Part shown: one piece after another, positions 55,984 to 63,730 of the stretch
Layout of the letters: every line of letters begins with the position of its first letter
How positions within the stretch are numbered: the stretch's first letter is position 1
From: Limnobaculum parvum
GTDB taxonomy: Bacteria; Pseudomonadota; Gammaproteobacteria; Enterobacterales; Enterobacteriaceae
Length of the DNA: 64,000 bases
Assembly: GCF_003096015.2 (NCBI RefSeq)
Contig: NZ_CP029185.2
Location: forward strand, 1,956,001-2,020,000
Direction: 5' to 3'
The notes under the pieces: model-generated
Database searches by the model: none
What the model was told of the DNA's origin: nothing
Seen by the model: only the letters and a program-made list of their open reading frames with translations
Translations under genes and position numbers: made by a program

Positions 55984-56109
55984 GGGCAACAAGTTTTAGT
56001 GAAACATTCACAATGCTCTATCCAACTGAGCTACGGAACCTGGTTAGATTCCGGCGGGAGTCGAACCCGCGACCTTTGCACTTGGATGTAGTTCCACCGG
56101 CATTTGCCC
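55984..56109 (-). ncRNA. Y RNA-like with permuted tRNA module (element 4)
   Basis: Lower stem GGGCAA/TTGCCC, internal loop AATGCCG, upper stem GTGGAAC/GTTTCAC, then TACATCC. Module: T-arm GCGGG-TTCGACT-CCCGC (56070-56054), acceptor 3' strand CGGAATC, loop TAACCA, acceptor 5' strand GGTTCCG, TA, D-arm GCTC-AGTTGGATA-GAGC, A. Acceptor pairing is 7/7 with one G-U. The order is that of a circularly permuted tRNA in which the Y stem replaces the anticodon stem, as described for Salmonella YrlA. Between rsr and rtcB; presumed Rsr partner. Confidence 0.88.
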
Positions 56110-56120
56110 TGTATTTAGCT

Positions 56121-56230
56121 GCGGTAACAAGTATTATGCGAAACACGTGCTCTACCACTTGAGCTATTACTGATGACTCAGTAACCCGGGCTCGAACCGG
56201 GAACAATGTAGTTTCGCCTGCATTTACCGC
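56121..56230 (-). ncRNA. Y RNA-like with permuted tRNA module (element 3)
   Basis: Lower stem GCGGTAA/TTACCGC (7 bp), upper stem GCGAAAC/GTTTCGC (7 bp), shared TACATTG. T-arm CCCGG-TTCGAGC-CCGGG, acceptor TTACTGA/TCAGTAA (7 perfect pairs) closed by a GTCA tetraloop, TA, D-arm GCTC-AAGTGGTA-GAGC. All tRNA elbow positions (G18-G19, U55-C56) are present. Eleven bases separate it from elements 2 and 4. Confidence 0.88.
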
Positions 56231-56241
56231 TTATTCATAAA

Positions 56242-56343
56242 GCAAACCGATAACAACCAACGATGCTGAGATTTCGCCTTACCGAGGCCGGATTTGAACC
56301 GGCTAAGCTATGTAATCCCTGCGGGCATTGGTTACCCGTTTGC
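56242..56343 (-). ncRNA. Y RNA-like with partial module (element 2)
   Basis: Lower stem GCAAAC/GTTTGC plus GGTAAC/GTTATC, upper stem GGGATT/AATCTC, with the shared AATGCC...TACAT sequence. It has a T-arm (GCCGG-TTCAAAT-CCGGC), but the acceptor is reduced to CCT/AGG with a 5-base loop, and no D-arm follows. A degenerate or specialised member of the array. Confidence 0.7.
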
Positions 56344-56414
56344 GTTGTTCTGCAATGGTGCTAACTATTATTTTTACGATTAATCTAACAATCTAACTCT
56401 GGCCCTGAAAAAGC

Positions 56415-56556
56415 GGAGGACAACAGTGATGAAACGTATTGGATGCAAGCATCCGGTGCTCTGCCTCTGAGCTACGGTTCCATTGTGGCGGAACCGACGG
56501 GATTCGAACCCGTGACCTCCTCATTCGTAGTGATGTAGTTCCATCGGCATTCCTCC
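56415..56556 (-). ncRNA. Y RNA-like with permuted tRNA module (element 1)
   Basis: Lower stem GGAGGA/TCCTCC, AATGCC internal loop, upper stem GATGGAAC/GTTTCATC (8 bp), TACATC. T-arm ACGGG-TTCGAAT-CCCGT, acceptor 3' strand CGGTTCC, loop GCCACAAT, acceptor 5' strand GGAACCG (7 perfect pairs), TA, D-arm GCTC-AGAGGCA-GAGC. An extra hairpin GGATG-CTTG-CATCC (56454-56441) follows the D-arm. The loop begins G-CCA, as a discriminator base plus CCA would. Confidence 0.88.
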
Positions 56557-56568
56557 TTTATCAGGCGA

Positions 56569-56630
56569 GGCATAACATTATGGTGATCGGGAAAGTAAAT
56601 TCCTTATCATTTAGTTCTAGCGGTTATGCC
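56569..56630 (-). ncRNA. Possible minimal Y RNA-like element (element 0)
   Basis: Stem GGCATAAC/GTTATGCC (8 perfect pairs) encloses CGCTAGAACTAAAT, which resembles the CCGATGGAACTACAT of elements 1 and 4, and an internal hairpin GGAA-TTTACT-TTCC. There is no T- or D-arm. It begins 12 bases after the rsr stop and ends 12 bases before element 1, the same spacing as the rest of the array. Confidence 0.5.
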
Positions 56631-56641
56631 ACGATGCTCAG

Positions 56642-58225
56642 TTATTGTGACAATGTCACTTTATCAATTTCACCTAACCAATGTTGAGATTGCATTTGTC
56701 CTTGGGAAAATGCGCTAATCAACTGAAATACGGTGTCAGAAAACCCACCAATATTCAGAATGTCATCCCGTTCCTTTGCCTGTGTGGTGGCATTGGGCTG
56801 GATATCCAGACAAACCAGTCTGGCCGACGGATTAAAACGCTTAAACATTTCCCACTGGCGCATGGTTTCTGTTGCGCCACTTCCCTTACGATTTATACTT
56901 CCCCAAGACTCGTTATCCGAAACCAACAGTACCAAATCAGCACGAATGCCTTTAGCATTTAACCATTTCAGCGGTGCGCTACAATCTGTTCCACCACCGC
57001 AGGCCGCAGCCAACTTGGCGGCATTGGTCAGTACCGTATCTCTTGGATTCAATGTTACCCGGTTGCTCTCTACCACTTGATACTCAAAGGGTAAAATTAC
57101 CGTATCTCGCTGCTTACGCAGATAAGTGGCAGCAATTAATGCCGCAATATCAACGCAGCGGGTTACGGTTGTTGCTCCAGGGCGAAAACCGGTTGCCGGC
57201 GAATGCATAGAACCAGATACATCTGGACATACCACCATTTTCCCCACCACGGGTAATACATTTTCTAATGCAATTTCTAGCGCATCCTGTAATGCTTCGC
57301 GCACCATCAGCGGGATCGCTTTACTGGATGACTGATATGCCGTCATTAGCTGATATGGGAACACGTTTGCCTGCATGATGTTCTTTCTATCACTCAACTT
57401 GTCAGCAACCATTTTTGCCATGCCCGGCAATTCAAACACGCCGTGACGGGCAAAGGTATTCAGATTCATTCGCACCATTTGCCAGCTACCCTGCTTTGCG
57501 ATCTCCGCCCAGTCAGCCGTGGTTAAATTCAAGGACGTCAACATCTGAAACGGCACTGCCGGTAATCCACCCTCATCACAGCTACCTTGGCGTTTATATT
57601 GTTCAAACGCACGAGTAATGGGAGGTAATGCATTTTCATCATAAGGTTTCCCAATTAACCAAGCAAAGAAGGCTTCTCTCCAGCTTTCTTGAGGTTTCGG
57701 GTGCACCATTTTTACCACATCAGCTAACGATGGATTATTACCGACTGCTGCCGATAATAAAGCTCGCTCGCTAGCGTTATTTAACCAATCCTGCACTAAT
57801 TTTTTAGGACGAGTCCCTAAAGATTTACGTCCAACGGTGCCACTACGTAATATTTGCACAAAGTTACGCAACATTTTGCCGTTATCCACCACCTGTGGAA
57901 ACGCCATCGGTAAATACGCTTTTCCCTTAACTGAAAGCACCGCTAGCAGCAATGCCGGCATATCTTTCATGTAGCCGTATTGACGGCAGTACACCGCTAT
58001 TTTTGCCAGCATTAACGGGTCAACTTGAGAACACAACGTCATCACTGTTTCTAACTGAGTTTCTGCCGAGGCGTAATAAGTACCGTTTAAGCACCCTGTC
58101 GCAGCGTACTGGGCCAGAGCATGTTCCGCACTAAACGGGTATGCCGTTCCACCTGCTTGGTTCAGGCTATTGGCTTTTGGTAACAGGCGACCCTTTAATG
58201 ATTTAAATAGTTGAATATTCGCCAT
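56642..58225 (-). CDS. rsr: Rsr, Ro60-like TROVE-domain RNA-binding protein
   Basis: Bacterial orthologue of the Ro 60-kDa autoantigen, a ring-shaped protein that binds Y RNAs and misfolded or damaged RNA. 527 residues from ATG 58225 (MANIQLFKSLKGR, SD AAAGGAG with 7-base spacing); longer in-frame starts are not supported. TROVE HEAT-repeat ring (about 20-330), then a von Willebrand A domain with the MIDAS motif PDVSGSMHS (about 345). First gene of the operon with the Y RNAs, rtcB and rtcA. Confidence 0.95.
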   Translation of the reverse strand: MANIQLFKSLKGRLLPKANSLNQAGGTAYPFSAEHALAQYAATGCLNGTYYASAETQLETVMTLCSQVDPLMLAKIAVYCRQYGYMKDMPALLLAVLSVKGKAYLPMAFPQVVDNGKMLRNFVQILRSGTVGRKSLGTRPKKLVQDWLNNASERALLSAAVGNNPSLADVVKMVHPKPQESWREAFFAWLIGKPYDENALPPITRAFEQYKRQGSCDEGGLPAVPFQMLTSLNLTTADWAEIAKQGSWQMVRMNLNTFARHGVFELPGMAKMVADKLSDRKNIMQANVFPYQLMTAYQSSSKAIPLMVREALQDALEIALENVLPVVGKMVVCPDVSGSMHSPATGFRPGATTVTRCVDIAALIAATYLRKQRDTVILPFEYQVVESNRVTLNPRDTVLTNAAKLAAACGGGTDCSAPLKWLNAKGIRADLVLLVSDNESWGSINRKGSGATETMRQWEMFKRFNPSARLVCLDIQPNATTQAKERDDILNIGGFSDTVFQLISAFSQGQMQSQHWLGEIDKVTLSQ

Positions 58226-58345
58226 GCTCATTCTCCTTTGAGACAAATTTAATCTGGTGGACAAAACGCAACCTTCTGTTGTTATCACTACCAGTTAATC
58301 TTTGATGGTGTGTTCTAACGTTGCTGCCCTTCATGCCAGATATAT

Positions 58346-58361
58346 AGCGATAAGCGTGCCA
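58346..58361 (-). promoter_or_regulatory. Sigma-54 promoter of the rsr-rtcBA operon
   Basis: TGGCACGCTTATCGCT on the minus strand: GG (-24) and GC (-12) at exact spacing, one mismatch to TGGCAC-N5-TTGC. About 120 bases before the rsr start. rtc operons are known to be driven by sigma-54 with the activator RtcR. Confidence 0.85.
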
Positions 58362-58430
58362 ACTTTTAAAATCAACGGAAAAATAAATTTAATCACATGA
58401 ATTAAAAGAAAATTAAATTTATTTTTAATT

Positions 58431-58446
58431 TTGAGGGATACCTCAA
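58431..58446. promoter_or_regulatory. Candidate RtcR enhancer palindrome
   Basis: TTGAGG-GATA-CCTCAA, 6-base arms, about 100 bases upstream of the predicted sigma-54 start, the usual place for an activator site. RtcR itself is not encoded in this window. The rest of 58447-58575 shows no gene. Confidence 0.55.
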
Positions 58447-58575
58447 CGGAAAACCAGCTGGGGATATAACTATCTATAAGGATAAATAATTATCTATTAA
58501 TATAAAAAATGGCAACGCAATCGGGTTATCGCCTTGCCATTCAGCACGCTCTTTTCAATTATGAACAAGATACGT

Positions 58576-59232
58576 CTATTTTAACTGCTGTATTGCATGC
58601 CAAACTTCGTTCAGCGTATTAACCTGCACATCAGCTAATCCAAATCGCTTATCCTGACGCGCTTCTGGCGCAGGCATAACAATCACTTTCATCTGGGCCG
58701 CTTTGGCCGCCACCATACCGTTTACCGCATCTTCAATCACGATACACTCTTCCGGGCTAACGTTAAGTATCTCTGCCGCTCGTAAAAACACCGCCGGATG
58801 AGGCTTACCATTGATCATGCCTTCAGCAGAAATTTGGTGAGAAAAGTAATGGCTAATATTTAACGCTTCCAATACACAGGCAATTTGCTTTTGTGGTGAA
58901 GAAGAAGCAACCACCATCGGTAAACCGTGCCGTTGAATCGTTTCCAACAGTTCCACTACGCCTGACATCGGCTGGGGATGGGTTTGTATTTGTTGTCCAA
59001 CATCAGTAACGATTTCTTCAACACGGAGAGGGATATCTTCCAACGGGAGTGAATAACGGCGGTGATGCTCAATCAGTAATTTATCAATACGGATACCTGC
59101 GCTGTCTTTAAAATCCTCATGGCCTAAGTGGACCCCATAGCGCTGCAAATAAATTTCCTGTTCGACCTTAACCCAAACAGGTTCGGAATCCACCAATACA
59201 CCATCCATATCAAAGATAATAGCCGTCGTCAT
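58576..59232 (-). CDS. HAD-family sugar phosphatase, HxpB/YniC-like
   Basis: 218 residues with HAD motif I FDMDGVLVDSE (nucleophile D9), motif II VASSSP, motif III lysine in GKPHPAVF and motif IV EDAVNGM. Resembles hexitol/2-deoxyglucose-6-phosphate phosphatases and beta-phosphoglucomutases. Overlaps the DeoR-type gene by 23 bases, so it belongs to the sgc-like operon, where E. coli has no such gene. Confidence 0.88.
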   Translation of the reverse strand: MTTAIIFDMDGVLVDSEPVWVKVEQEIYLQRYGVHLGHEDFKDSAGIRIDKLLIEHHRRYSLPLEDIPLRVEEIVTDVGQQIQTHPQPMSGVVELLETIQRHGLPMVVASSSPQKQIACVLEALNISHYFSHQISAEGMINGKPHPAVFLRAAEILNVSPEECIVIEDAVNGMVAAKAAQMKVIVMPAPEARQDKRFGLADVQVNTLNEVWHAIQQLK

Positions 59233-60013
59233 ACCCTCTCTCTCCTGCTCTGATGATATTAATTCCTGCCTGCCGATAACGTTGGAACGTCTCCTCTGGC
59301 AGTAACGCGTCAGTAATAATACAGCTCATCGAGAGTAACGTCGCCACGCTGTGAGGTTTTATCTGATCAAATTTGCTGTGATCGGCCAATAACACGACTT
59401 GTCGAGCCCGCTGGATCAGCATTTTCTTCACCCCTACCTCAAAAACAGTGGAATTGGTTATGCCGCTATCCAATGACAGCGCATCACAAGACATAAAGGT
59501 TTTATCCGCTGAAAATAACTTCAACATATCAACAGCTAGGCTTTCCCCCACGGAAAAATACCCAGAGCGGATCATGCCTCCGACGATATAGCTTTCCAGT
59601 TGGTTATAACAACCCAATTGATTGGCTATTTTTACATCGGTGGTAATCACTTTGGCAGGGATATCCGACAGCCGTTTAGCCAACTCCAAGCAGGTTGAAC
59701 CTGAATCCAGTAAAATACAGTCATCCGGCTTCATCATATTACGCGCCACTTGAGCAATGTCTTGCTTAGCCACGCGCTGAATACTTTGTTTAACATCAAA
59801 AATATATTCTTGGTCTACGGTAGTTTTGTCAAAAACGATCCCTCCGTGGCAACGAACCATGCCAGGATAGCCATCCACGATAATCTGAAAGTCTCGTCTG
59901 ACGGACGCTTCGGCGTAACCGAACAGTTCAACGGCCTGACGCGTTTCTATCTTTTTATGCTGCCATAGATAGTGCAAGATATTACGCATTCGATCGGAAC
60001 GTTTATCGCTCAT
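59210..60013 (-). CDS. sgcR: DeoR-family regulator, SgcR-like
   Basis: 267 residues from ATG 60013 (MSDKRSDRMRNILHYLWQ, preceded by GAGAGG). DeoR winged helix (about 8-60, EASVRRDFQ) and DeoRC sugar-phosphate domain (LLDSGSTCLEL, ITTDVKIA). Overlaps sgcE by 11 bases. Probably represses the operon until a sugar phosphate binds. Confidence 0.85.
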   Translation of the reverse strand: MSDKRSDRMRNILHYLWQHKKIETRQAVELFGYAEASVRRDFQIIVDGYPGMVRCHGGIVFDKTTVDQEYIFDVKQSIQRVAKQDIAQVARNMMKPDDCILLDSGSTCLELAKRLSDIPAKVITTDVKIANQLGCYNQLESYIVGGMIRSGYFSVGESLAVDMLKLFSADKTFMSCDALSLDSGITNSTVFEVGVKKMLIQRARQVVLLADHSKFDQIKPHSVATLLSMSCIITDALLPEETFQRYRQAGINIIRAGERGYDDGYYL

Positions 60014-60653
60014 ACCCAACCTCTCGAAAAGTATTGACGTTTATCACATAGTCTTCAGAATTAAAAAGGGCCCGACCCAGCACCAGATGCCGCGCTCCGG
60101 CAATGTGAAGTTTCTTAGCAGCAGCAAGCGTAATGCCCCCATCAGCCCATATCTCCCTTGTCTTAAATAGTGAAGCGGCTCGTGTAACTTTATCAATCAA
60201 CAGTGGATTAAAACGCTGTCCCATACCGTCAGGCTCACTGGTCATAATCATTATGCTATCGACAAGTGTCGCAAGATAAGAATAAGGTTCCAGTGGTGTT
60301 GCCGGATTAAAGGCCAGCCCCGCTTTACTGCCAATACCGTTGATTAGTGCCAGAATTTCAGCGGGGTTCGCCAACGTTTCAACATGAACAAATACCCAAG
60401 CTGGATTGAGTGGTTTCAACCACTCAATCCACGGAAATGGATCATTGACCATTAAATGAAACGATAAGGGATGATGCGTTACACCGGCAACCTGAGTCGC
60501 CGTTTTTACACCGAAAGTGATATTTCGGATAAAGCTAGTGTCTTCAATATCTAAATGTATCGAACCCACCGTCGCAGTATTCAACACGTCGAGGGTTCTT
60601 CCTAATTCGAGCTGACTGGCAGAAGCCAATGAAGGATGAATAGTGGTTAACAT
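60003..60653 (-). CDS. sgcE: Ribulose-phosphate 3-epimerase-family protein, SgcE-like
   Basis: 216-residue TIM barrel of the pentose-5-phosphate 3-epimerase family. HLDIEDTSF and FHLMVNDPFPWIEW hold the usual metal-ligand positions, and WADGGITLAAAKKL the phosphate site. Diverged from Rpe, as is E. coli SgcE. Two bases separate it from sgcA. Confidence 0.85.
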   Translation of the reverse strand: MLTTIHPSLASASQLELGRTLDVLNTATVGSIHLDIEDTSFIRNITFGVKTATQVAGVTHHPLSFHLMVNDPFPWIEWLKPLNPAWVFVHVETLANPAEILALINGIGSKAGLAFNPATPLEPYSYLATLVDSIMIMTSEPDGMGQRFNPLLIDKVTRAASLFKTREIWADGGITLAAAKKLHIAGARHLVLGRALFNSEDYVINVNTFREVGYER

Positions 60654-60655
60654 AA

Positions 60656-61105
60656 TCAGATATCCACCGTTGCTGAATGCAACACCCGATAAAGTTGCTC
60701 ATCACTTTTGGCCTGTTGCATTTGTGCTATCAGCGCTGAATTGTCCAATAAAGAGGCAATAGCCTGAATAGTCTTTATATGTTGTTCCGCATCCGTTGCG
60801 CTGACGCAAATGAGCAACCAGATTGGATCGCATTCTTCATGACCAAAGCTGACTGGCTGCGACAATGTGGTAAATGCCACGCCGTTACGAATCGCGCCCT
60901 GTTCCGGGCGCGCGTGGGGTAAAGCAATTCCCGGTGCTATCAGATAATACGGCCCATATTCCAGCGTATTATCGATAATGCCTTGTATATACTCTATTTT
61001 TGCGTAGCCAAGTTCAATCAAAGGTGTAGCTGCCAGCGCCACTGCTTCACGCCATGATTCCACATGGCGTGAAGCCTGTGTGGCTTTACCATCCTCAATC
61101 AACAT
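60656..61105 (-). CDS. sgcA: PTS IIA component, SgcA-like
   Basis: 149-residue fructose/mannitol-type EIIA (PTS_EIIA_2). The phosphorylatable histidine lies in APGIALPHARPEQGA (about H67). Passes phosphate from HPr to SgcB. Confidence 0.88.
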   Translation of the reverse strand: MLIEDGKATQASRHVESWREAVALAATPLIELGYAKIEYIQGIIDNTLEYGPYYLIAPGIALPHARPEQGAIRNGVAFTTLSQPVSFGHEECDPIWLLICVSATDAEQHIKTIQAIASLLDNSALIAQMQQAKSDEQLYRVLHSATVDI

Positions 61106-61137
61106 CGTTGACTCCTTTCACTATTAGGTTATTGTAA

Positions 61138-61179
61138 TATTCCCCCAAAGGTACTTTTGGCGAAGACTTTGGGGGAATA
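61138..61179. repeat. Strong intercistronic stem-loop between sgcQ and sgcA
   Basis: TATTCCCCCAAAG (61138-61150) and CTTTGGGGGAATA (61167-61179) are 13-base perfect arms with a 16-base loop. There is no strong T run, so mRNA processing, stabilisation or partial termination is likely. Confidence 0.75.
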
Positions 61180-61228
61180 GCCGGTTCAATGGCTAACTAC
61201 CGGGGGTAAGCACGTTGCTTATCCCTTT

Positions 61229-62038
61229 TTATTGGCGAATACTGCGAACTTTGTCCATAAATCGCGCTACGCGATCCCCATCGACAAAATTTTCAAAGAT
61301 ACCGTCTTTTTTGAAGTGCGTTGCAGTAACACAACCGTCAGCAATGGACAATTGCTCTTCTACGTTTTCCAGACAGACTCCGGTATTCGCTAATACCACC
61401 GTATTCGGGACGGTATCTTTCACTAACTTCAACGTTGCCGAGTCGGTTTTACTTCCGGCAGTCAAACCAGAAACACAAAGCGCATCCGGCCGATTGTTAA
61501 ATACGGTTGATTTAGCAATTGACTGAATATCCCGGTTACCTAAATAGACCGCCGCTTCCGGCACAATATTGAACAGCGTTTTCACTTTTCCTGCACCAAT
61601 ACGCTGCTGATGTCGGATGGTCTCCCCCACATTGGTATTCCAAACCCCGAAATCACTGGCATAAGCCCCGGTGAAAATTTCCCGAATAAACAGTGCGTCT
61701 ACCGCCATAGCTAAATCGAAAGAGGCCACCGGATCCCAGAGTACGTTAACACCGTAAGGAACCCGAATTTCCGTCATCAACTGACCAATGATACGCGCCA
61801 TCGCAGCCGAGGTTTCTGGTTTCACTTTGGTTAAATAGGGCATACTAAATTCATTGGAGAACATCACGGCATCCACACCGCCATTCTGTAATGCGGTCAA
61901 ATCATCATATGCTCTATCTATCACCCAGCTCATCCCTTTGCTGGCATCAAAACTCGGGTCTCCCGGTAGTGCTCGAAAATGACACATGGCTATCACCGTT
62001 TTTTCTGTGCCAATAACTGACTTAAGCCAACTCATCAC
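61229..62038 (-). CDS. sgcQ: BtpA-family protein, SgcQ-like
   Basis: 269-residue BtpA/SgcQ barrel (MCHFRALPGDPSFDASKGM, MFSNEFSMPY, ALCVSGLTAG). The family is named for photosystem I assembly in cyanobacteria; in sgc operons it is presumed to act on a sugar or nucleoside phosphate, activity unproven. Confidence 0.88.
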   Translation of the reverse strand: MMSWLKSVIGTEKTVIAMCHFRALPGDPSFDASKGMSWVIDRAYDDLTALQNGGVDAVMFSNEFSMPYLTKVKPETSAAMARIIGQLMTEIRVPYGVNVLWDPVASFDLAMAVDALFIREIFTGAYASDFGVWNTNVGETIRHQQRIGAGKVKTLFNIVPEAAVYLGNRDIQSIAKSTVFNNRPDALCVSGLTAGSKTDSATLKLVKDTVPNTVVLANTGVCLENVEEQLSIADGCVTATHFKKDGIFENFVDGDRVARFMDKVRSIRQ

Positions 62039-62086
62039 TGTTACTCCTATTTAATTAAAACATGAATAAAAATTGTTAATCATCAA

Positions 62087-63400
62087 TTATGCAGATAACT
62101 CTTTGGTACGTAGCCACAGTACAATTGCACATACCGCACCCACCGCAATCACTACACCAATAATGCCCATAGCCATTAATTCAACAATTGACCAACCAAA
62201 CATATTCCCTACCGATAACGCACTGATTTGTGCACCATCCGCAGCAAAGCTAAACCCGCCGTTACGGGCCATTTCAGTAAAGTAAGGGGCGAACTGAGTA
62301 GAAATGAGCAATACGGTAATCATGACAATTATTCCGCTGATTAAGGTGCGAATTAAGTCGCCGCGATGAATCACCGTTGCCATGCAAATGAAAAATGGTG
62401 CGACAGGCAGATCCGCCAGTGGTAATACCTGATTGCCGGGCAATACGCTGGCGATCAATAACATGATAGGGATGAGCAGCAAGCCTACGGCAATGGTAGT
62501 TGGATGCCCCAACGTCACGGCGGTATCCAGACCAATATAGACTTCCCGACCGTGGAGATATTTTTGGAAGAATTTACGCGCACCGTCTGAAATCGGCATT
62601 AAGCCTTCCACTATCAGGCGAATCATTCGAGGAAACAGTACCATAATCGCCGCAACGGTGATCATTAACGTCATGGTGCCTTTAAAGTTTTCTCCGGCAG
62701 ACAACCCAAAAATTAGCCCCAGCACAACGCCGATGATCACCGGATCGCCAACCATGCCGAAACGCTTCTGAATCTCTGTCGCATCAATATTTCGTCCTTT
62801 AAGAAACGGAATATAGCTATAGAGCTTATCCAGCAGGATAAACAGCGGTACCGAGCTGGAACCATATCCTTGTGGAATCGAGATCCCTTCTAATCCAACA
62901 ATGCTTTGTACTCGTTTAGCCGTCAGGTCAGCAATTTTCAAAGAAAGCGCCGCATGGCAGATTGCCGCCAGCACCCCGTAGATTATATTTCCCGTCATTA
63001 ACTGTACGACAGTACCCGTAATGGCGTAGTGCCAGTAATTATAGATATCAACGTTCATGGTTTTGGTCAGGCGGGTGACCAACATGCCAATATTAAGTAA
63101 GAAAATCACCGGAATAATAATTGCGCCAATGGCTGTGGCATAACCCACGCCGGAAGCTGGCCCCGCCCCCACATCCAGTATGTGCAGGTGCAAGCCAAAG
63201 CGTTCAATCATGATTTTTATTGGCGGGCTGAGGCTATCTATTGCCATCACAATGACTAACCCCATACCAACAAAACCAATACCTACCGTGACACCCGCTT
63301 TCACCGCTTGCAGAACAGGGATTCTGAAAATCAGACCGATCAGAATCATCACCATCGGTACGAAAACGGTTCCGCCAAGAGACAAAATGTAATCAAACAT
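62087..63400 (-). CDS. sgcC: PTS IIC component, galactitol type, SgcC-like
   Basis: 437-residue membrane permease of the galactitol-type EIIC family with about ten hydrophobic segments. Typical pieces are VKAGVTVGIGFVGMGLV and the acceptor loop GVGYATAIGAIIIPV. Transports and helps phosphorylate an unknown pentose or hexitol. Confidence 0.9.
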   Translation of the reverse strand: MFDYILSLGGTVFVPMVMILIGLIFRIPVLQAVKAGVTVGIGFVGMGLVIVMAIDSLSPPIKIMIERFGLHLHILDVGAGPASGVGYATAIGAIIIPVIFLLNIGMLVTRLTKTMNVDIYNYWHYAITGTVVQLMTGNIIYGVLAAICHAALSLKIADLTAKRVQSIVGLEGISIPQGYGSSSVPLFILLDKLYSYIPFLKGRNIDATEIQKRFGMVGDPVIIGVVLGLIFGLSAGENFKGTMTLMITVAAIMVLFPRMIRLIVEGLMPISDGARKFFQKYLHGREVYIGLDTAVTLGHPTTIAVGLLLIPIMLLIASVLPGNQVLPLADLPVAPFFICMATVIHRGDLIRTLISGIIVMITVLLISTQFAPYFTEMARNGGFSFAADGAQISALSVGNMFGWSIVELMAMGIIGVVIAVGAVCAIVLWLRTKELSA

Positions 63401-63413
63401 AACGCCTCCTGCC

Positions 63414-63692
63414 CTATTGGCTTAACAGTGCTTTAACTTTTTCTTTAAGCACATCATCATTAATACCAATTAATAGCGGTGCGCCGTTCAGTGTAGGAAT
63501 ACCGTAATCCTTATCCACCTTCATGGATGTCACGATCAGATCCATTCCGCTACAGTTATAAGGGATCTCATTTAGGCTGCACTGTGATGTGCTCACAGCG
63601 ATACCTTGGGAGGTCAAATACTCCTGTAGTCGCTGCGCTATCATGGTTGAGGTGGACATGCCTGTTCCACAGGCTACCAATATCTTCTTCAT
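63414..63692 (-). CDS. sgcB: PTS IIB component, SgcB-like
   Basis: 92 residues from ATG 63692 (MKKILVACGTGMSTSTMIAQ). The phospho-acceptor cysteine is in VACGTGMSTST (C9), the galactitol-type EIIB loop. SD GAGGTACAG. Thirteen bases separate it from sgcC. Confidence 0.92.
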   Translation of the reverse strand: MKKILVACGTGMSTSTMIAQRLQEYLTSQGIAVSTSQCSLNEIPYNCSGMDLIVTSMKVDKDYGIPTLNGAPLLIGINDDVLKEKVKALLSQ

Positions 63693-63730
63693 CGTGCTGT
63701 ACCTCATCATTGGAAAGAGTTTGTATATGC

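Noticed and set aside
55984..56520. Ordinary tRNA genes, because T-loop and D-arm sequences are plainly present
   Set aside because: In every case the T-arm comes before the D-arm, and no anticodon arm of tRNA type lies between D- and T-arms of one unit. Flanking Y-type stems pair instead. These are Y RNA modules, not tRNAs.
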